From Prevotella sp. (GTDB lineage Bacteria > Bacteroidota > Bacteroidia > Bacteroidales > Bacteroidaceae): a stretch of 64,000 nucleotides of DNA. The stretch covers positions 62,001-126,000 of the forward strand of contig JAEEJK010000068.1 in the NCBI GenBank assembly GCA_016281815.1, read 5' to 3'. This document shows, one piece after another, positions 41,034-49,823 of the stretch. Both the position numbers and the translations under genes were made by a program. The notes under the pieces were generated by a model. That model was given only the letters and a program-made list of their open reading frames with translations. It was not told the DNA's origin and searched no databases. Position 1 is the stretch's first letter. Every line of letters starts with the position of its first letter.

Positions 41034-42476
41034 ATGATAGACAAGCGCAAGGCAAAACTCAACATGAAGTGGCAGTGGACGAAGTTCATCATCGTCCTTG
41101 CACTGTATCTTCTTTTCCTTTACTGGGTGAAGAGTTGGCTCGGACTGATTGTCGTGCCATTCATTTATGACGCATACATCTCAAAGAAAATCAACTGGCA
41201 ATGGTGGAAAGATGCGGAGGGACCCGTGAAATTCGTCATGAGTTGGGTCGATGCCATCATCTTCGCTCTCGTGGCCGTCTATTTCATCAACATCTTCTTC
41301 TTCCAGAACTATGTCATCCCGTCGAGTTCGTTGGAGAAGTCGCTCCTGCGTGGTGATTATCTCTTTGTCAGCAAGGTGAGTTACGGACCGCGTATCCCGC
41401 AGACGCCGCTCACCATGCCGCTCACTCAGCATACCCTGCCCATCTTCAACACCAAGTCATATATCGAATGGCCGCACTGGGACTACAGACGTGTCAAGGG
41501 ACTGGGCACCGTGCAACTCAACGATATCGTGGTGTTCAACTATCCTGCGGGCGACAGCGTGATGATGGCTGACAAATATCAGGCACAGGACTACTATCAG
41601 ACTTGCTACACGTATGGTTATGAGAACTACGGCAAGAATGTGGAGGTGGACTCCCTCACTCCCCAGCAGCAGTGGGACTTCTACCAGAAAGTGATGGCAG
41701 AGGGCAGGCAGATTGTCAAGGGCAATCCCGGCGAGTTTGGTGTGCTCGCCTCAAGGCCTACTGACCGCCGTGAGAACTATGTCAAGCGCTGTGTGGGTCT
41801 TCCCGGACAGACATTGGAGATCAAGGACAAAATCATTTACCTCGACGGCAAGGCCAACAAGGAGCCTGACAATGTGCAATATACCTATTATGTGGACTTC
41901 AAGCAGGCATTGCCCAATGAGTTGATGGAGAACCTGCAGATCACCATTGAGGATCTGAACAACAACGGATCGGGTGGCGGTATGCCTATGACCAAACGGG
42001 CAGCGACAGAACTGGCCAAGCGCACCGATCTGGTGAACAGTGTGGTGCCGGTGACCGATGATAACAGCCGAGACCCAGGAAAGGTGTATCCTGTGAATGC
42101 CAATACAGGATGGACACGCGACAACTATGGACCGGTGTGGATTCCCGCCAAGGGAAAAAGCATCAAACTCAACCTGCAGAACATCGCCGTCTATGAGCGG
42201 CCTATCCGGGTGTATGAGGAAAACGACCTTGACGTGCGCGACGGCAAGATCTACATCAACGGCAAGGAGACCAGCGAATACACATTCAAGATGGACTATT
42301 ACTGGATGATGGGCGACAACCGCCACAACTCACTCGACTCACGCTATTGGGGCTTCGTGCCCGAGGATCATGTCGTGGGCAAGCCCATTTTCATCTGGCT
42401 CTCTATCAATCCTGAGAATGTGGGACCGAAAGTCAGGTGGAACCGCCTATTCAACAAGGTGGACAACATCAAGTAG
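41034..42476 (+). CDS. lepB: Signal peptidase I (long Bacteroidetes form)
   Basis: Inner-membrane serine protease that cleaves signal peptides. Two N-terminal membrane segments (about 14-45, 65-85). The catalytic Ser is in VIPSSSLEKSLLRGDYLFVSK (box B, about residue 100, Ser in place of the usual SMxPT context), the catalytic Lys in RRENYVKRCVGLPGQTLEI (about 245), and box E is MMGDNRHNSLDSRYWGFVPEDHVVGK. At 480 residues it is far longer than E. coli LepB (324), with inserts between boxes B and D and between D and E. aat follows 44 nt later. Confidence 0.94.
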   Translation: MIDKRKAKLNMKWQWTKFIIVLALYLLFLYWVKSWLGLIVVPFIYDAYISKKINWQWWKDAEGPVKFVMSWVDAIIFALVAVYFINIFFFQNYVIPSSSLEKSLLRGDYLFVSKVSYGPRIPQTPLTMPLTQHTLPIFNTKSYIEWPHWDYRRVKGLGTVQLNDIVVFNYPAGDSVMMADKYQAQDYYQTCYTYGYENYGKNVEVDSLTPQQQWDFYQKVMAEGRQIVKGNPGEFGVLASRPTDRRENYVKRCVGLPGQTLEIKDKIIYLDGKANKEPDNVQYTYYVDFKQALPNELMENLQITIEDLNNNGSGGGMPMTKRAATELAKRTDLVNSVVPVTDDNSRDPGKVYPVNANTGWTRDNYGPVWIPAKGKSIKLNLQNIAVYERPIRVYEENDLDVRDGKIYINGKETSEYTFKMDYYWMMGDNRHNSLDSRYWGFVPEDHVVGKPIFIWLSINPENVGPKVRWNRLFNKVDNIK

Positions 42477-42520
42477 GCGAGAAGACCGAGAGAAAGAGGC
42501 TCCCGTAATAATCGGCTGCG

Positions 42521-43171
42521 ATGGTATTTGAATTGGATGAGGAACTGATATTCCCCAACCCCCATTTGGGTGAGCCCGACGGGCTCCTGGCAGTGGGCGG
42601 CGACCTGTCGGTCGACCGCCTGCTGCTGGCATATAGTTATGGCATCTTTCCCTGGTATTCTTTCAGACAGCCCGACATCCTGTGGTACTGTCCCATGCAG
42701 CGCTTTGTCATCTTCCCCAGCGAGATACACATCTCACATTCCATGCGCACGCTCATCCACAAAAACCGCTACCGAATAAGTATCAATGAGAATTTCCCGG
42801 AGGTGATCAGGCAATGCAGCATCAATCGTGGCAGAGACAAGATGGAGGGCGCATGGTTGGGTGATGACATGATCAAGGCTTACACCGAACTCCACCGGCA
42901 GGGCTTCGCCGCCAGCATCGAGGTGTGGGAGGACGAGCACTTGGTGGGTGGACTCTATGGTGTGAATTTGGGCCGTGCCTTTTTTGGCGAGAGCATGTTC
43001 TCACTCGTGCCCAGCGGCAGCAAACTGGCTCTCATCCATCTGGCAGAGTTTTTCCGTGATCATGGCGGAACCATCATCGACTGCCAGTTTGAGACTCCCC
43101 ACCTCCGTTCCATGGGTGGGCGATTCATTTCCTATGAGGAATATATGAACCTTCTGAAAACTTCATTTTAA
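42521..43171 (+). CDS. aat: Leucyl/phenylalanyl-tRNA-protein transferase
   Basis: Adds Leu or Phe from aminoacyl-tRNA to proteins with N-terminal Lys or Arg, marking them for ClpS-ClpAP. The 216-residue protein opens with FPNPHLGEPDGLLAVGGDLS, contains YSYGIFPWY, WYCPMQRFVIFP, EVWEDEHLVGGLYGVNLGRAFFGESMF and DCQFETPHLRSMGGR, all family hallmarks. It follows lepB closely. The partner clpS-clpA pair is 6.6 kb downstream. Confidence 0.96.
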   Translation: MVFELDEELIFPNPHLGEPDGLLAVGGDLSVDRLLLAYSYGIFPWYSFRQPDILWYCPMQRFVIFPSEIHISHSMRTLIHKNRYRISINENFPEVIRQCSINRGRDKMEGAWLGDDMIKAYTELHRQGFAASIEVWEDEHLVGGLYGVNLGRAFFGESMFSLVPSGSKLALIHLAEFFRDHGGTIIDCQFETPHLRSMGGRFISYEEYMNLLKTSF

Positions 43172-43295
43172 TGTTTTTACCCACCCGTCAGTTGTAATCT
43201 GACGCTTTCTTGCGCCTTTTGGTTACAATCAGAAACCTTTTTGGGTTGATTTAAATCAAGAAAATACATTATTTTATTAATTATTCCGCCAAAAA

Positions 43296-43327
43296 TTTGT
43301 GCTGTTTGCGGAAACAGCATACCTTTG
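43296..43327 (+). promoter_or_regulatory. Promoter of candidate small RNA
   Basis: TTTG (43296-43299), 20-bp spacer, TACCTTTG (43320-43327): as good as the tRNA-Gln promoter, with which it shares spacing and -7 box. Confidence 0.75.
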
Positions 43328-43334
43328 CAATGTG

Positions 43335-43396
43335 TTTTTCATAGTATTAGATTTAAGGTTAACAAGGTTGGGACTCGGCGGAGCCCCATTTTTTTT
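43335..43396 (+). ncRNA. Candidate ~60-nt small RNA
   Basis: Between a strong promoter (-7 box ending 43327) and an intrinsic terminator: stem TGGGACTC (43369-43376), loop GGCG, GAGCCCCA (43381-43388), one mismatch, then eight T (43389-43396). The transcript body holds no ORF longer than a few codons and includes CATAGTATTAGATTTAAGG. It could be an independent sRNA or an attenuated leader, but the next gene is 600 bp away. I recall similar sequence in other Bacteroidales intergenic regions but cannot verify that. Confidence 0.55.
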
Positions 43397-43478
43397 GCCC
43401 TTTATTGAAAAATATGTAAAGTTATGGCCAATAAATCCGATGTATTGTTGACTTGACTGTTGGGTGGCATGACACCAT

Positions 43479-43757
43479 TAACTATTCAGCGAATAGGTTT
43501 AAAAGTGTCCTACGGGCAGAAATGATATAAAATGAATTCGACTTCCACAAGTTGAAACCTATTTGTAAAAGAAGAGATGATCAAAAACCGCTTCGCTTCG
43601 AAAAAAGATATAAAAACAGATTGGGTTGACATTCTTCAAACGCTGATGCTTGCGAAAAAACGCCAAGGCATTCGCAAAAAAGGTAAAAAAGAATTAAGTA
43701 CTCCAAGATTAGTCGCGAGGCCGAAGGCGATTTCTTTTACTATTCGCTGAAAAGTTA
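43479..43757. mobile_element. MITE-like element B (TTCAGCGAATAG ends)
   Basis: About 279 bp. The perfect 12-bp inverted ends TTCAGCGAATAG (43485-43496) and CTATTCGCTGAA (43740-43751) extend to 18 bp with one mismatch (TAACT outside). The end-proximal ~60 bp (TACGGGCAGAAATGA block) and ~40 bp (CGAGGCCGAAGGCGATTTC before the right end) match element A at 1.2 kb. The middle ~120 bp is absent from A. No transposase. Confidence 0.75.
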
Positions 43758-43992
43758 CTAACACTACTTTTTTTGTTAAAGAACCAAAAAGTATTGTAAA
43801 GAGGTTGGGAATAGCAGTGCTCATTTGTTATTAATATAAAGACATGCCATTAAATGATATTTCTTATCAGTCCAACTAATAGTTGTAGGTATGATGGCAT
43901 CTGCTGACTAAGGTAAATGGACATCATGTAAATTGCCGTTTATGTTTATGCCAGAAGACATCTTTAATTAATTATTTATGTAAAAATTCAAT

Positions 43993-44490
43993 ATGCAGAA
44001 GAAAGAATTTGAAGACATCTTCCGGCGGCATTATGAACGGATGATAAGGCTTGCCAGGCACATGCTTAATAATGAGGAGGAGGCGAAAGATGTGGTAAGT
44101 GATGTGCTGACCAAAGTGTGGCATGGTTCAATACATATCTATGAAAACCAACAGGAGGCCATGTTGTTGACCTGTGTCCATCACAGGTGCATCAACCTGC
44201 TTAATCGACGTTCCATAAAGACAAAGGTACATCAAATGATTACTTTGGAGAATTCCCCACCAGTCTCTGTTCCAACGATTGACTCCCCTTCGTATTCGGA
44301 TAGAATAAGGTTGATAATAGACAATAAACTCTCATCTAAAGACCGTTTGGTTGTTACCATGAAGTATGAAAGAAAGATGAAATACAGAGAAATGGCTAAA
44401 GAATTAGGTATTAGTGAAGCCGCTGTGTACAAACATCTTGTTCATGCGATGAAGATAATAAAAGATGAATTAAGAAATGGAGACGAATAA
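43993..44490 (+). CDS. ECF RNA polymerase sigma factor, module 1
   Basis: A 165-residue sigma-70 family protein with only regions 2 and 4. Region 2: EDIFRRHYERMIRLARHMLN, NEEEAKDVVSDVLTKVWHG (about 25-45). Region 4: DRLVVTMKYERKMKYREMAKELGISEAAVYKHLVHAMKIIKDEL (shown by its parts, about 115-160). Its end overlaps the next gene by 14 nt, consistent with co-translation with an anti-sigma factor. AT-richer than module 2 next door, so the two were probably not recent duplicates. Confidence 0.9.
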   Translation: MQKKEFEDIFRRHYERMIRLARHMLNNEEEAKDVVSDVLTKVWHGSIHIYENQQEAMLLTCVHHRCINLLNRRSIKTKVHQMITLENSPPVSVPTIDSPSYSDRIRLIIDNKLSSKDRLVVTMKYERKMKYREMAKELGISEAAVYKHLVHAMKIIKDELRNGDE

Positions 44491-44896
44491 GAAGTTTGAA
44501 AGATTGCTGGATGCTGCTGAACATCCAGAGAAATATCCGGATGTGGATATTGAAAATATGTTACGGGATGACGAATGCCAAGAGTTTTATGAACTCATGG
44601 TAAGAGTGAACAGGGTTTATATGCAACACCCCCCATTGGATATTGAGCGATCTCTTTTGGCATTCGAAATCAAACAAAAGCGAAATACTCTTTGGAAATG
44701 GTCTAAGATGGCGGCTATGTTTATCTGTGCCTTCTATTTCTCATGTGTTTCGTATGCCAACATAAGATCTTATAGAAACAATGCAGAGGAGGCATCAAAA
44801 TATCTCAGATTGCCCTTTTATTGGGGAAAGCATAAGGACAATCATGCTGTAAAACAATTTTTTTTAATCAAGAATTACAATTTAAAATCTAGATGA
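44477..44896 (+). CDS. Probable short anti-sigma factor, module 1
   Basis: A 139-residue protein with a ~70-residue acidic cytosolic N-terminus (FERLLDAAEHPEKYPDVDIE), one membrane helix (about 75-95, MAAMFICAFYFSCVSYANI) and a short ~45-residue outer tail. Overlap with the sigma gene, the DxxxHPEKYPDxDIExML-type start and the single helix fit a Bacteroidetes anti-sigma factor, though it lacks the FecR periplasmic domain. The role is inferred from position and topology. Confidence 0.6.
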   Translation: METNKKFERLLDAAEHPEKYPDVDIENMLRDDECQEFYELMVRVNRVYMQHPPLDIERSLLAFEIKQKRNTLWKWSKMAAMFICAFYFSCVSYANIRSYRNNAEEASKYLRLPFYWGKHKDNHAVKQFFLIKNYNLKSR

Positions 44897-44897
44897 T

Positions 44898-45197
44898 ATG
44901 AAAGTGTTTCAAGGCAAGTTATATACAAAGATTTTCATCGTGACATTCTTTGTCTTTTGGTTTTTAGGCGTACTAAGATTTTATTGGTCCCCTGCTGAGA
45001 TTATATGGGGAATCATTGGCTTTCCTTTCAGTTCGGTTTTCATCTTGGTCGAGAGATATTGTTGGGATACACTTGGACCAGCCCATTGGCTGAACAGTGA
45101 GATTGTGGGTGGATTCGTGTGGCTGCTTGTTCTCTTGGCTCAGTCGGCAGTCTACTGTTTTATCATTGAAAAATGGTTCTCCAAGAAGCGCAAATAG
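44898..45197 (+). CDS. Small membrane protein, three helices
   Basis: A 99-residue protein with three predicted helices (about 10-28, 33-52, 68-90) and a basic C-terminus (EKWFSKKRK). Starts 1 nt after the preceding gene's stop, so it belongs to the module-1 operon. No family recognised. Its 5' neighbours suggest a partner in the sigma regulatory complex or a target of it. Confidence 0.7.
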   Translation: MKVFQGKLYTKIFIVTFFVFWFLGVLRFYWSPAEIIWGIIGFPFSSVFILVERYCWDTLGPAHWLNSEIVGGFVWLLVLLAQSAVYCFIIEKWFSKKRK

Positions 45198-45275
45198 TCG
45201 ATTGTTAAGATGTGTTAAAAGAAGTTTGGTTTTGGTGGGTGGGTTTGTCTTATAGGTGTACAGCGTAACGATGGC

Positions 45276-45770
45276 ATGGACAGAAATGCATTTGAACGAC
45301 AGGCCCGCACGTGGCGACAAAAAGCACTCAGCGTGTGCATGAGCTGCGGGGCGGGCAAAGACGAGGCAGAAGACATCGCACAGGATGTGATGCTCCGCCT
45401 GTGGCAGATGCATGACGAACTTGACCGTTACCATTCTGTGGAGGCCTTGACCACCCTGATGGCCCGCCATACACTGATCAATCACTACCGGCGGCGAAAG
45501 ACAGAACCGCTCGTCGAAGCGTCAATAGCCAGCCTCGCTACCAGTCCTCACGAACTGTTGGAAATGAAGGAGGATGACCAATGGCTGTCGAAACGCCTGG
45601 AACAGTTGCCCACGACCCAGCGCACCCTGATCTATCTGCGTCAGGTGGAACGGCGCAGCCACGAAGAGATAGCCCGGCTTTTAGGTATAGAAACCACCTC
45701 GGTGAGCACGCTGTTGGCAAGGGCACGACGGTCATTATTGGAAGACATCATACAAAGGAACAACTTATGA
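45276..45770 (+). CDS. ECF RNA polymerase sigma factor, module 2
   Basis: A 164-residue ECF sigma factor: region 2 with CGAGKDEAEDIAQDVMLRLWQ (about 25-45, part shown) and region 4 with LPTTQRTLIYLRQVERRSHEEIARLLGIETT (in parts, about 110-150) ending SVSTLLARARRSL. It overlaps the next gene's ATG (ATGA). Heads a four-gene set with an anti-sigma protein, a secreted protein and an outer-membrane barrel. Confidence 0.93.
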   Translation: MDRNAFERQARTWRQKALSVCMSCGAGKDEAEDIAQDVMLRLWQMHDELDRYHSVEALTTLMARHTLINHYRRRKTEPLVEASIASLATSPHELLEMKEDDQWLSKRLEQLPTTQRTLIYLRQVERRSHEEIARLLGIETTSVSTLLARARRSLLEDIIQRNNL

Positions 45771-46474
45771 TAGAATACACCCAGCAATATATCCGGCCAC
45801 TGCTCGACAGGTACATGGAGGGCACATCGACGCTACAGGAAGAGGACATTCTCTGCCGGTATTTCACCCAAGGCCATGTGCCAGCGGAGTGGGAGCCGTA
45901 TCGTCTGCTATTTGCAGAAATAGAAGCGATGAAGCCTGCATACACAGAAACGGAGGCGATGTACACGGCATCAAAGTCTAAGCGCAGATGGCTGCGCTGG
46001 AGTGTTGCCGCAGCGATAGCCGGCATAGGGTGGCTGGCTCTATGGACAAGTTCCCATCATCCGTCAGAGCAGCCACTCATGGCAGAAAAGCAGACGGAGC
46101 AGAGAGACTCCGTCGGACAGGAGATTCCCGACAAGAAGCAACAGCCGGAAAAGACACCCGTCAAGAAACAGGATGACGTGAAACAACAGTCTGATACACC
46201 GTCTGTCAAGACGCGTGACGATGATGTGACCGTGCCGAAGAAACGCCGCAGTCTGCGCAAGCCGCAACCTACGATGACTGACTACGACAAGGCATACACG
46301 CTTATGGCAGAGGCTGAACAGGAAAGACGGAACATTGAAAAGGAGATGGAGCAATGCCAGCAGCAACTCATTGAAGCTCAGTTGGCTGCCTATGGCTACA
46401 TCCCGGTGATGCAGGAAGACGGTTCCATATTGTATATAAACGAACAAACTGAATATATCGCTTATGAAGAGTAA
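45767..46474 (+). CDS. Probable anti-sigma factor, module 2
   Basis: A 235-residue single-span membrane protein. The cytosolic N-terminus (about 1-75, YTQQYIRPLLDRYMEGTSTLQE) resembles the anti-sigma start pattern for dispersed tails; the membrane helix is about 81-98 (WSVAAAIAGIGWLALW). A ~70-residue Lys/Gln/Asp/Pro-rich linker follows and then a helical Gln/Glu-rich end. The ATG overlaps the sigma stop. No FecR domain. Role inferred from operon position. An in-frame ATG at 45581 is rejected because it overlaps the sigma gene. Confidence 0.72.
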   Translation: MIEYTQQYIRPLLDRYMEGTSTLQEEDILCRYFTQGHVPAEWEPYRLLFAEIEAMKPAYTETEAMYTASKSKRRWLRWSVAAAIAGIGWLALWTSSHHPSEQPLMAEKQTEQRDSVGQEIPDKKQQPEKTPVKKQDDVKQQSDTPSVKTRDDDVTVPKKRRSLRKPQPTMTDYDKAYTLMAEAEQERRNIEKEMEQCQQQLIEAQLAAYGYIPVMQEDGSILYINEQTEYIAYEE

Positions 46475-47357
46475 AAACATCATTTTGACTGTCATGCTGA
46501 CGGTGCTGCCCACAGCCATGACGGCACAAGAAAACATCAGGAAAGCATTCGATGCGCTGTTGGATGAGGGGAATATAGAAATCAAGACCCAACACGTGCT
46601 GGAACGCAATCCTGACACGGGCAGGAAGGAGGCGCAGTCGGATGTCTATGATTTGATGGTCGTTTCTCCCTCTGGCAAATGCTGTGTCAGAGACATTCTG
46701 GAAGCTTTCGACAAAGACAAGGAGAAAGCCTACACGGTCAAATCGGACGACCATGCGGGCACCAACTACATTTCCTTGGCCGTCGGCGATGGTCTGTCTC
46801 GGTCGGTGCCCATCGGTAATATCAAAGGCTCCAAGTACATTTATGCTTGTTTTCTCGACAAGGATGATCCCGAGAAGAAATATCGCTATGCCTATGCCAT
46901 GGAATGGGTGGACAGAAAAGACAAAGTGCAGGTCCGCCTGGCGGTAACCTATGCCACGACACTGAATTACCGTCAAAACAAGAGATCTGTCAAGACGATA
47001 ACAGTCAATGGTAATGAATACAAAATAGACATTCCGGGCCACGCTTTTGCCAACGGATTCTGGTTGGACGGAAATAATGTGCTTGGACCAGACTCCCTCT
47101 TCTTTGCCAGGGAAAAGAGTGCCGAGTCGTGGCTAAGCGAGTTTAATACCTATAAAAACCTGTTTCAGGAAAACACAGAAAGTCCTGCCGCTAATCATTA
47201 TGCGACATCCATCTACAAGCTCTGCAAGAATGCCAAGTCACTGGATGATGAGGAAAAGGACCTGGTGGAGAATGAGATTCTGAAACTCAGGAATAAGACG
47301 AATGATGAATTTATCCGGCAGTTGTTTGATATGAGCATCGAACGGTTAAGGAAATAG
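46464..47357 (+). CDS. Hypothetical secreted protein, module 2
   Basis: A 297-residue protein with signal peptide (about 1-21, MKSKNIILTVMLTVLPTAMTA). It overlaps the anti-sigma gene by 11 nt. The mature part has ~120 residues of mixed alpha/beta (EIKTQHVLERNPDTGRKEAQ, DVYDLMVVSPSG) resembling DUF5024-like proteins that accompany sigma-regulated outer-membrane genes, then a helical C-terminus. I cannot name its family with confidence. Confidence 0.65.
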   Translation: MKSKNIILTVMLTVLPTAMTAQENIRKAFDALLDEGNIEIKTQHVLERNPDTGRKEAQSDVYDLMVVSPSGKCCVRDILEAFDKDKEKAYTVKSDDHAGTNYISLAVGDGLSRSVPIGNIKGSKYIYACFLDKDDPEKKYRYAYAMEWVDRKDKVQVRLAVTYATTLNYRQNKRSVKTITVNGNEYKIDIPGHAFANGFWLDGNNVLGPDSLFFAREKSAESWLSEFNTYKNLFQENTESPAANHYATSIYKLCKNAKSLDDEEKDLVENEILKLRNKTNDEFIRQLFDMSIERLRK

Positions 47358-47366
47358 GGATTTACG

Positions 47367-49643
47367 ATGAAGAAACAATTATCAACATTGATTGTTTTCA
47401 GTTTATCAGTCATCACATCAACAGCCCAGACTAAGGCGGACTCTCTACGCGCCGACAGCATCTACAAGTCGATGGAACTGCAAGGTGTCGAGATAGTAAA
47501 GCAGAAGTCGCTTGTCAAGTCGGACATCGACAAGATTACCTATGACATAGAGAGCGACCCCGACTCCAAGTCGAACACCGTCCTCGAAATGCTCCGCAAG
47601 GTGCCGATGGTGACGGTGGATGGTGAGGACAACATACAAGTGAATGGCTCCAGTTCATTCAAAGTCTATGTGAACAACAAGCCCAACCAGATGATGTCGA
47701 ACAATCCCAAGGAGGTGTTGAAGAGCATGCCTGCCACCAGCATCAAGAAGATAGAGGTGATCATCAACCCCGGTCCAAAGTATGATGCAGAGGGTGTCGG
47801 CGGCATTCTGAACATCATCACCTATAGCCAAGGCATCGAGGGCTATACAGCCACTTTTGGCGGCAACGTAAGCAACCGCGGGGTGGGCGGCAGCGCTTAT
47901 GCCACAGTGAAGAGCGGCAAACTGACCATGAGTGCCAATTATAATTATTCGTATGATGATGCACCCCGCAGTTCTTCGGGCGGTAGTAGAAAGACCATCG
48001 GGAATATCGGTGAATCATCCTCTGATACAGATAATGAAGGTTGGTCGAAAAGCCGTAGCCATTTCCAGTATGGGACACTCGAAGCCAGTTACGAGATTGA
48101 CACCCTGAGACTTCTCACAGCCTCTTTCAACTTGTGGACAGGAGGAGGCAGTGGCAATAGCGAAAGCCATGTCGTCGCCACATCACCTCTGAACAACAGC
48201 CAGTTGTATCGCTATCATTCCTTTGGCAACACGGAGAACAGTTATTCATCTATTGACGGCAGCATCGACTATCAGCGCAGTTTCTCTGTGGCGGAACGCT
48301 TGCTGACACTTTCCTATAGAATAGAGACAGAACCCGACAAGTCTGACTCATATACCAATTTTAGGGATATGCAGGCCGCCGATGGCTGGGATAATTTCCT
48401 GCTGCGCCTGAAGAACCAGCGCAATGATGGCAACGAGAATACCATAGAGCATACTTTCCAGACAGACTATACCACGCCTTTTGCTAAGATCCATACATTG
48501 GAAACGGGACTGAAATATATTCTGCGCAATAACACATCAGAAGATGACCGCTATGAGCAAACGACCTATAGCAGTGGCGACTATACCTACGATGAAGAGC
48601 ACTCGTCGCATTACAGGCATCACAATGACATCTTTGCTGCCTATATCGGCTACGGCTTGAAAATAGAGAAAGTGTCAGGCCGCTTGGGCATGCGCTACGA
48701 ACATACCTTGCAGGATGTGGAGTACAAGCTTGGAAGAGGCGATGATTTCAGAAAGAACTTTGACGACTTCGTGCCTTCTGCCAGCATCGGCTACAAACTT
48801 GCACAGACCTCCAACCTGCGACTGGGTTATGATATGCGTATCTATCGCCCCGGTATCTGGTATCTCAATCCATATATCGACGACTCTTCTCCTACAAATA
48901 TCAGTCAGGGTAATTCACAACTTGACAGTGAGAAGAGTCATTCGCTCAGCCTGAACTACAGCAACTTTACATCGAAGTTCAACATCAACCTGGCCCTGCG
49001 CTATGGTTTTACCCTTAACAGTATCGAGCGAGTGACAAAACTGATGCTTGATACCCAGATTCCCGGACTGAAGGCCCCGACAGGTAAGGAGGTGCTTTAT
49101 AGCACATACGAGAACATCGGGCATGTTCAGGGAACAAACGTGACAGCCTACATCAACTGGAATGCCACCAAGAACACCCGCATCTACATGAATAACCGCC
49201 TTGGCTATACAAACATGAACGATGGCGGCACACTGCGTAATCATGGATGGAACCTGTATGTCTATGGTGGTGCGCAACAGACGCTGCCCAAGGATTGGCG
49301 GTTGAGCATTAACATCTATGCAGTGACACCCCGCGTCACGCTGCAGGGCAGAAGCAACAGTTACAGCGGCTACAGCGTGGGCATCCAGAAGTCGTGGCTG
49401 AAGAAACGTCTCAACCTCACCCTCTCAGCTACGAATTTCCTGAAAAAATACAAATATTACAGGTCTAGCATAGAAGACAGCTATTTCAGTTCACACAACT
49501 GGTCGAAGAGCGTTGTGCAGCGTTTTAACCTTAGTATCAGATACCGCATCGGTGAACTCAAGGCCAGCGTGAAGAAAGCCGAGCGCACCATCGACAACGA
49601 TGACGTGAAAGGCGGAGGCAACAACAGCAGCAATAGTGAATGA
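47367..49643 (+). CDS. Outer-membrane beta-barrel family protein (TonB-receptor-like)
   Basis: A 758-residue outer-membrane protein. After the signal peptide (about 1-20) comes a plug-like domain (NTVLEMLRKVPMVTVDGEDN, SSSFKVYVNNKPNQMM, IKKIEVIINPGPKYDAEGVG, GILNIIT), then a ~600-residue barrel of the outer-membrane beta-barrel family common in Bacteroidetes (LRLGYDMRIYRPGIWYLNPY). It lacks an obvious N-terminal carboxypeptidase-like repeat and TonB box. It is the last gene of ECF module 2 and is likely its main target or sensor. Confidence 0.85.
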   Translation: MKKQLSTLIVFSLSVITSTAQTKADSLRADSIYKSMELQGVEIVKQKSLVKSDIDKITYDIESDPDSKSNTVLEMLRKVPMVTVDGEDNIQVNGSSSFKVYVNNKPNQMMSNNPKEVLKSMPATSIKKIEVIINPGPKYDAEGVGGILNIITYSQGIEGYTATFGGNVSNRGVGGSAYATVKSGKLTMSANYNYSYDDAPRSSSGGSRKTIGNIGESSSDTDNEGWSKSRSHFQYGTLEASYEIDTLRLLTASFNLWTGGGSGNSESHVVATSPLNNSQLYRYHSFGNTENSYSSIDGSIDYQRSFSVAERLLTLSYRIETEPDKSDSYTNFRDMQAADGWDNFLLRLKNQRNDGNENTIEHTFQTDYTTPFAKIHTLETGLKYILRNNTSEDDRYEQTTYSSGDYTYDEEHSSHYRHHNDIFAAYIGYGLKIEKVSGRLGMRYEHTLQDVEYKLGRGDDFRKNFDDFVPSASIGYKLAQTSNLRLGYDMRIYRPGIWYLNPYIDDSSPTNISQGNSQLDSEKSHSLSLNYSNFTSKFNINLALRYGFTLNSIERVTKLMLDTQIPGLKAPTGKEVLYSTYENIGHVQGTNVTAYINWNATKNTRIYMNNRLGYTNMNDGGTLRNHGWNLYVYGGAQQTLPKDWRLSINIYAVTPRVTLQGRSNSYSGYSVGIQKSWLKKRLNLTLSATNFLKKYKYYRSSIEDSYFSSHNWSKSVVQRFNLSIRYRIGELKASVKKAERTIDNDDVKGGGNNSSNSE

Positions 49644-49808
49644 AAGAATGATGATGTCGGTAATGATGACATGGTGGGCGGAATCAGCAGAGGGCAATGA
49701 AGTTCCTAAATCGTACCATGGCGTGGATTATTTTACCAAAAGGAATGAGATTCTAAGAATTATTGCTATATTTACATGTCAAGTCGGGCTTTTGTGGATT
49801 TTTTTCCC

Positions 49809-49816
49809 TAAATTTG
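49809..49816 (+). promoter_or_regulatory. Possible -7 box of clpS
   Basis: TAAATTTG lies only 7 nt before the clpS ATG, so transcription from it would give an almost leaderless mRNA. The -33 match (TTTG 49791-49794) is only 14 bp away, too close, so this is weak. Confidence 0.35.
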
Positions 49817-49823
49817 CATCTAA

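Larger units (their letters stand above)
43172..43992. other. 821-bp intergenic region
   Basis: Contains, in order: a weak aat terminator (CGTCAG 43186-43191 / CTGACG 43199-43204, followed by CTTTCTT), a promoter plus intrinsic terminator defining a candidate ~60-nt RNA (43296-43396), MITE-like element B (43479-43757), and about 235 bp of AT-rich sequence before the first ECF sigma gene in which I see no feature beyond possible promoter sequence. Confidence 0.6.

Noticed and set aside
43636..43824. Short minus-strand frame in element B
   Set aside because: Runs out of the element into AT-rich sequence, no homology recalled, no initiation signal.
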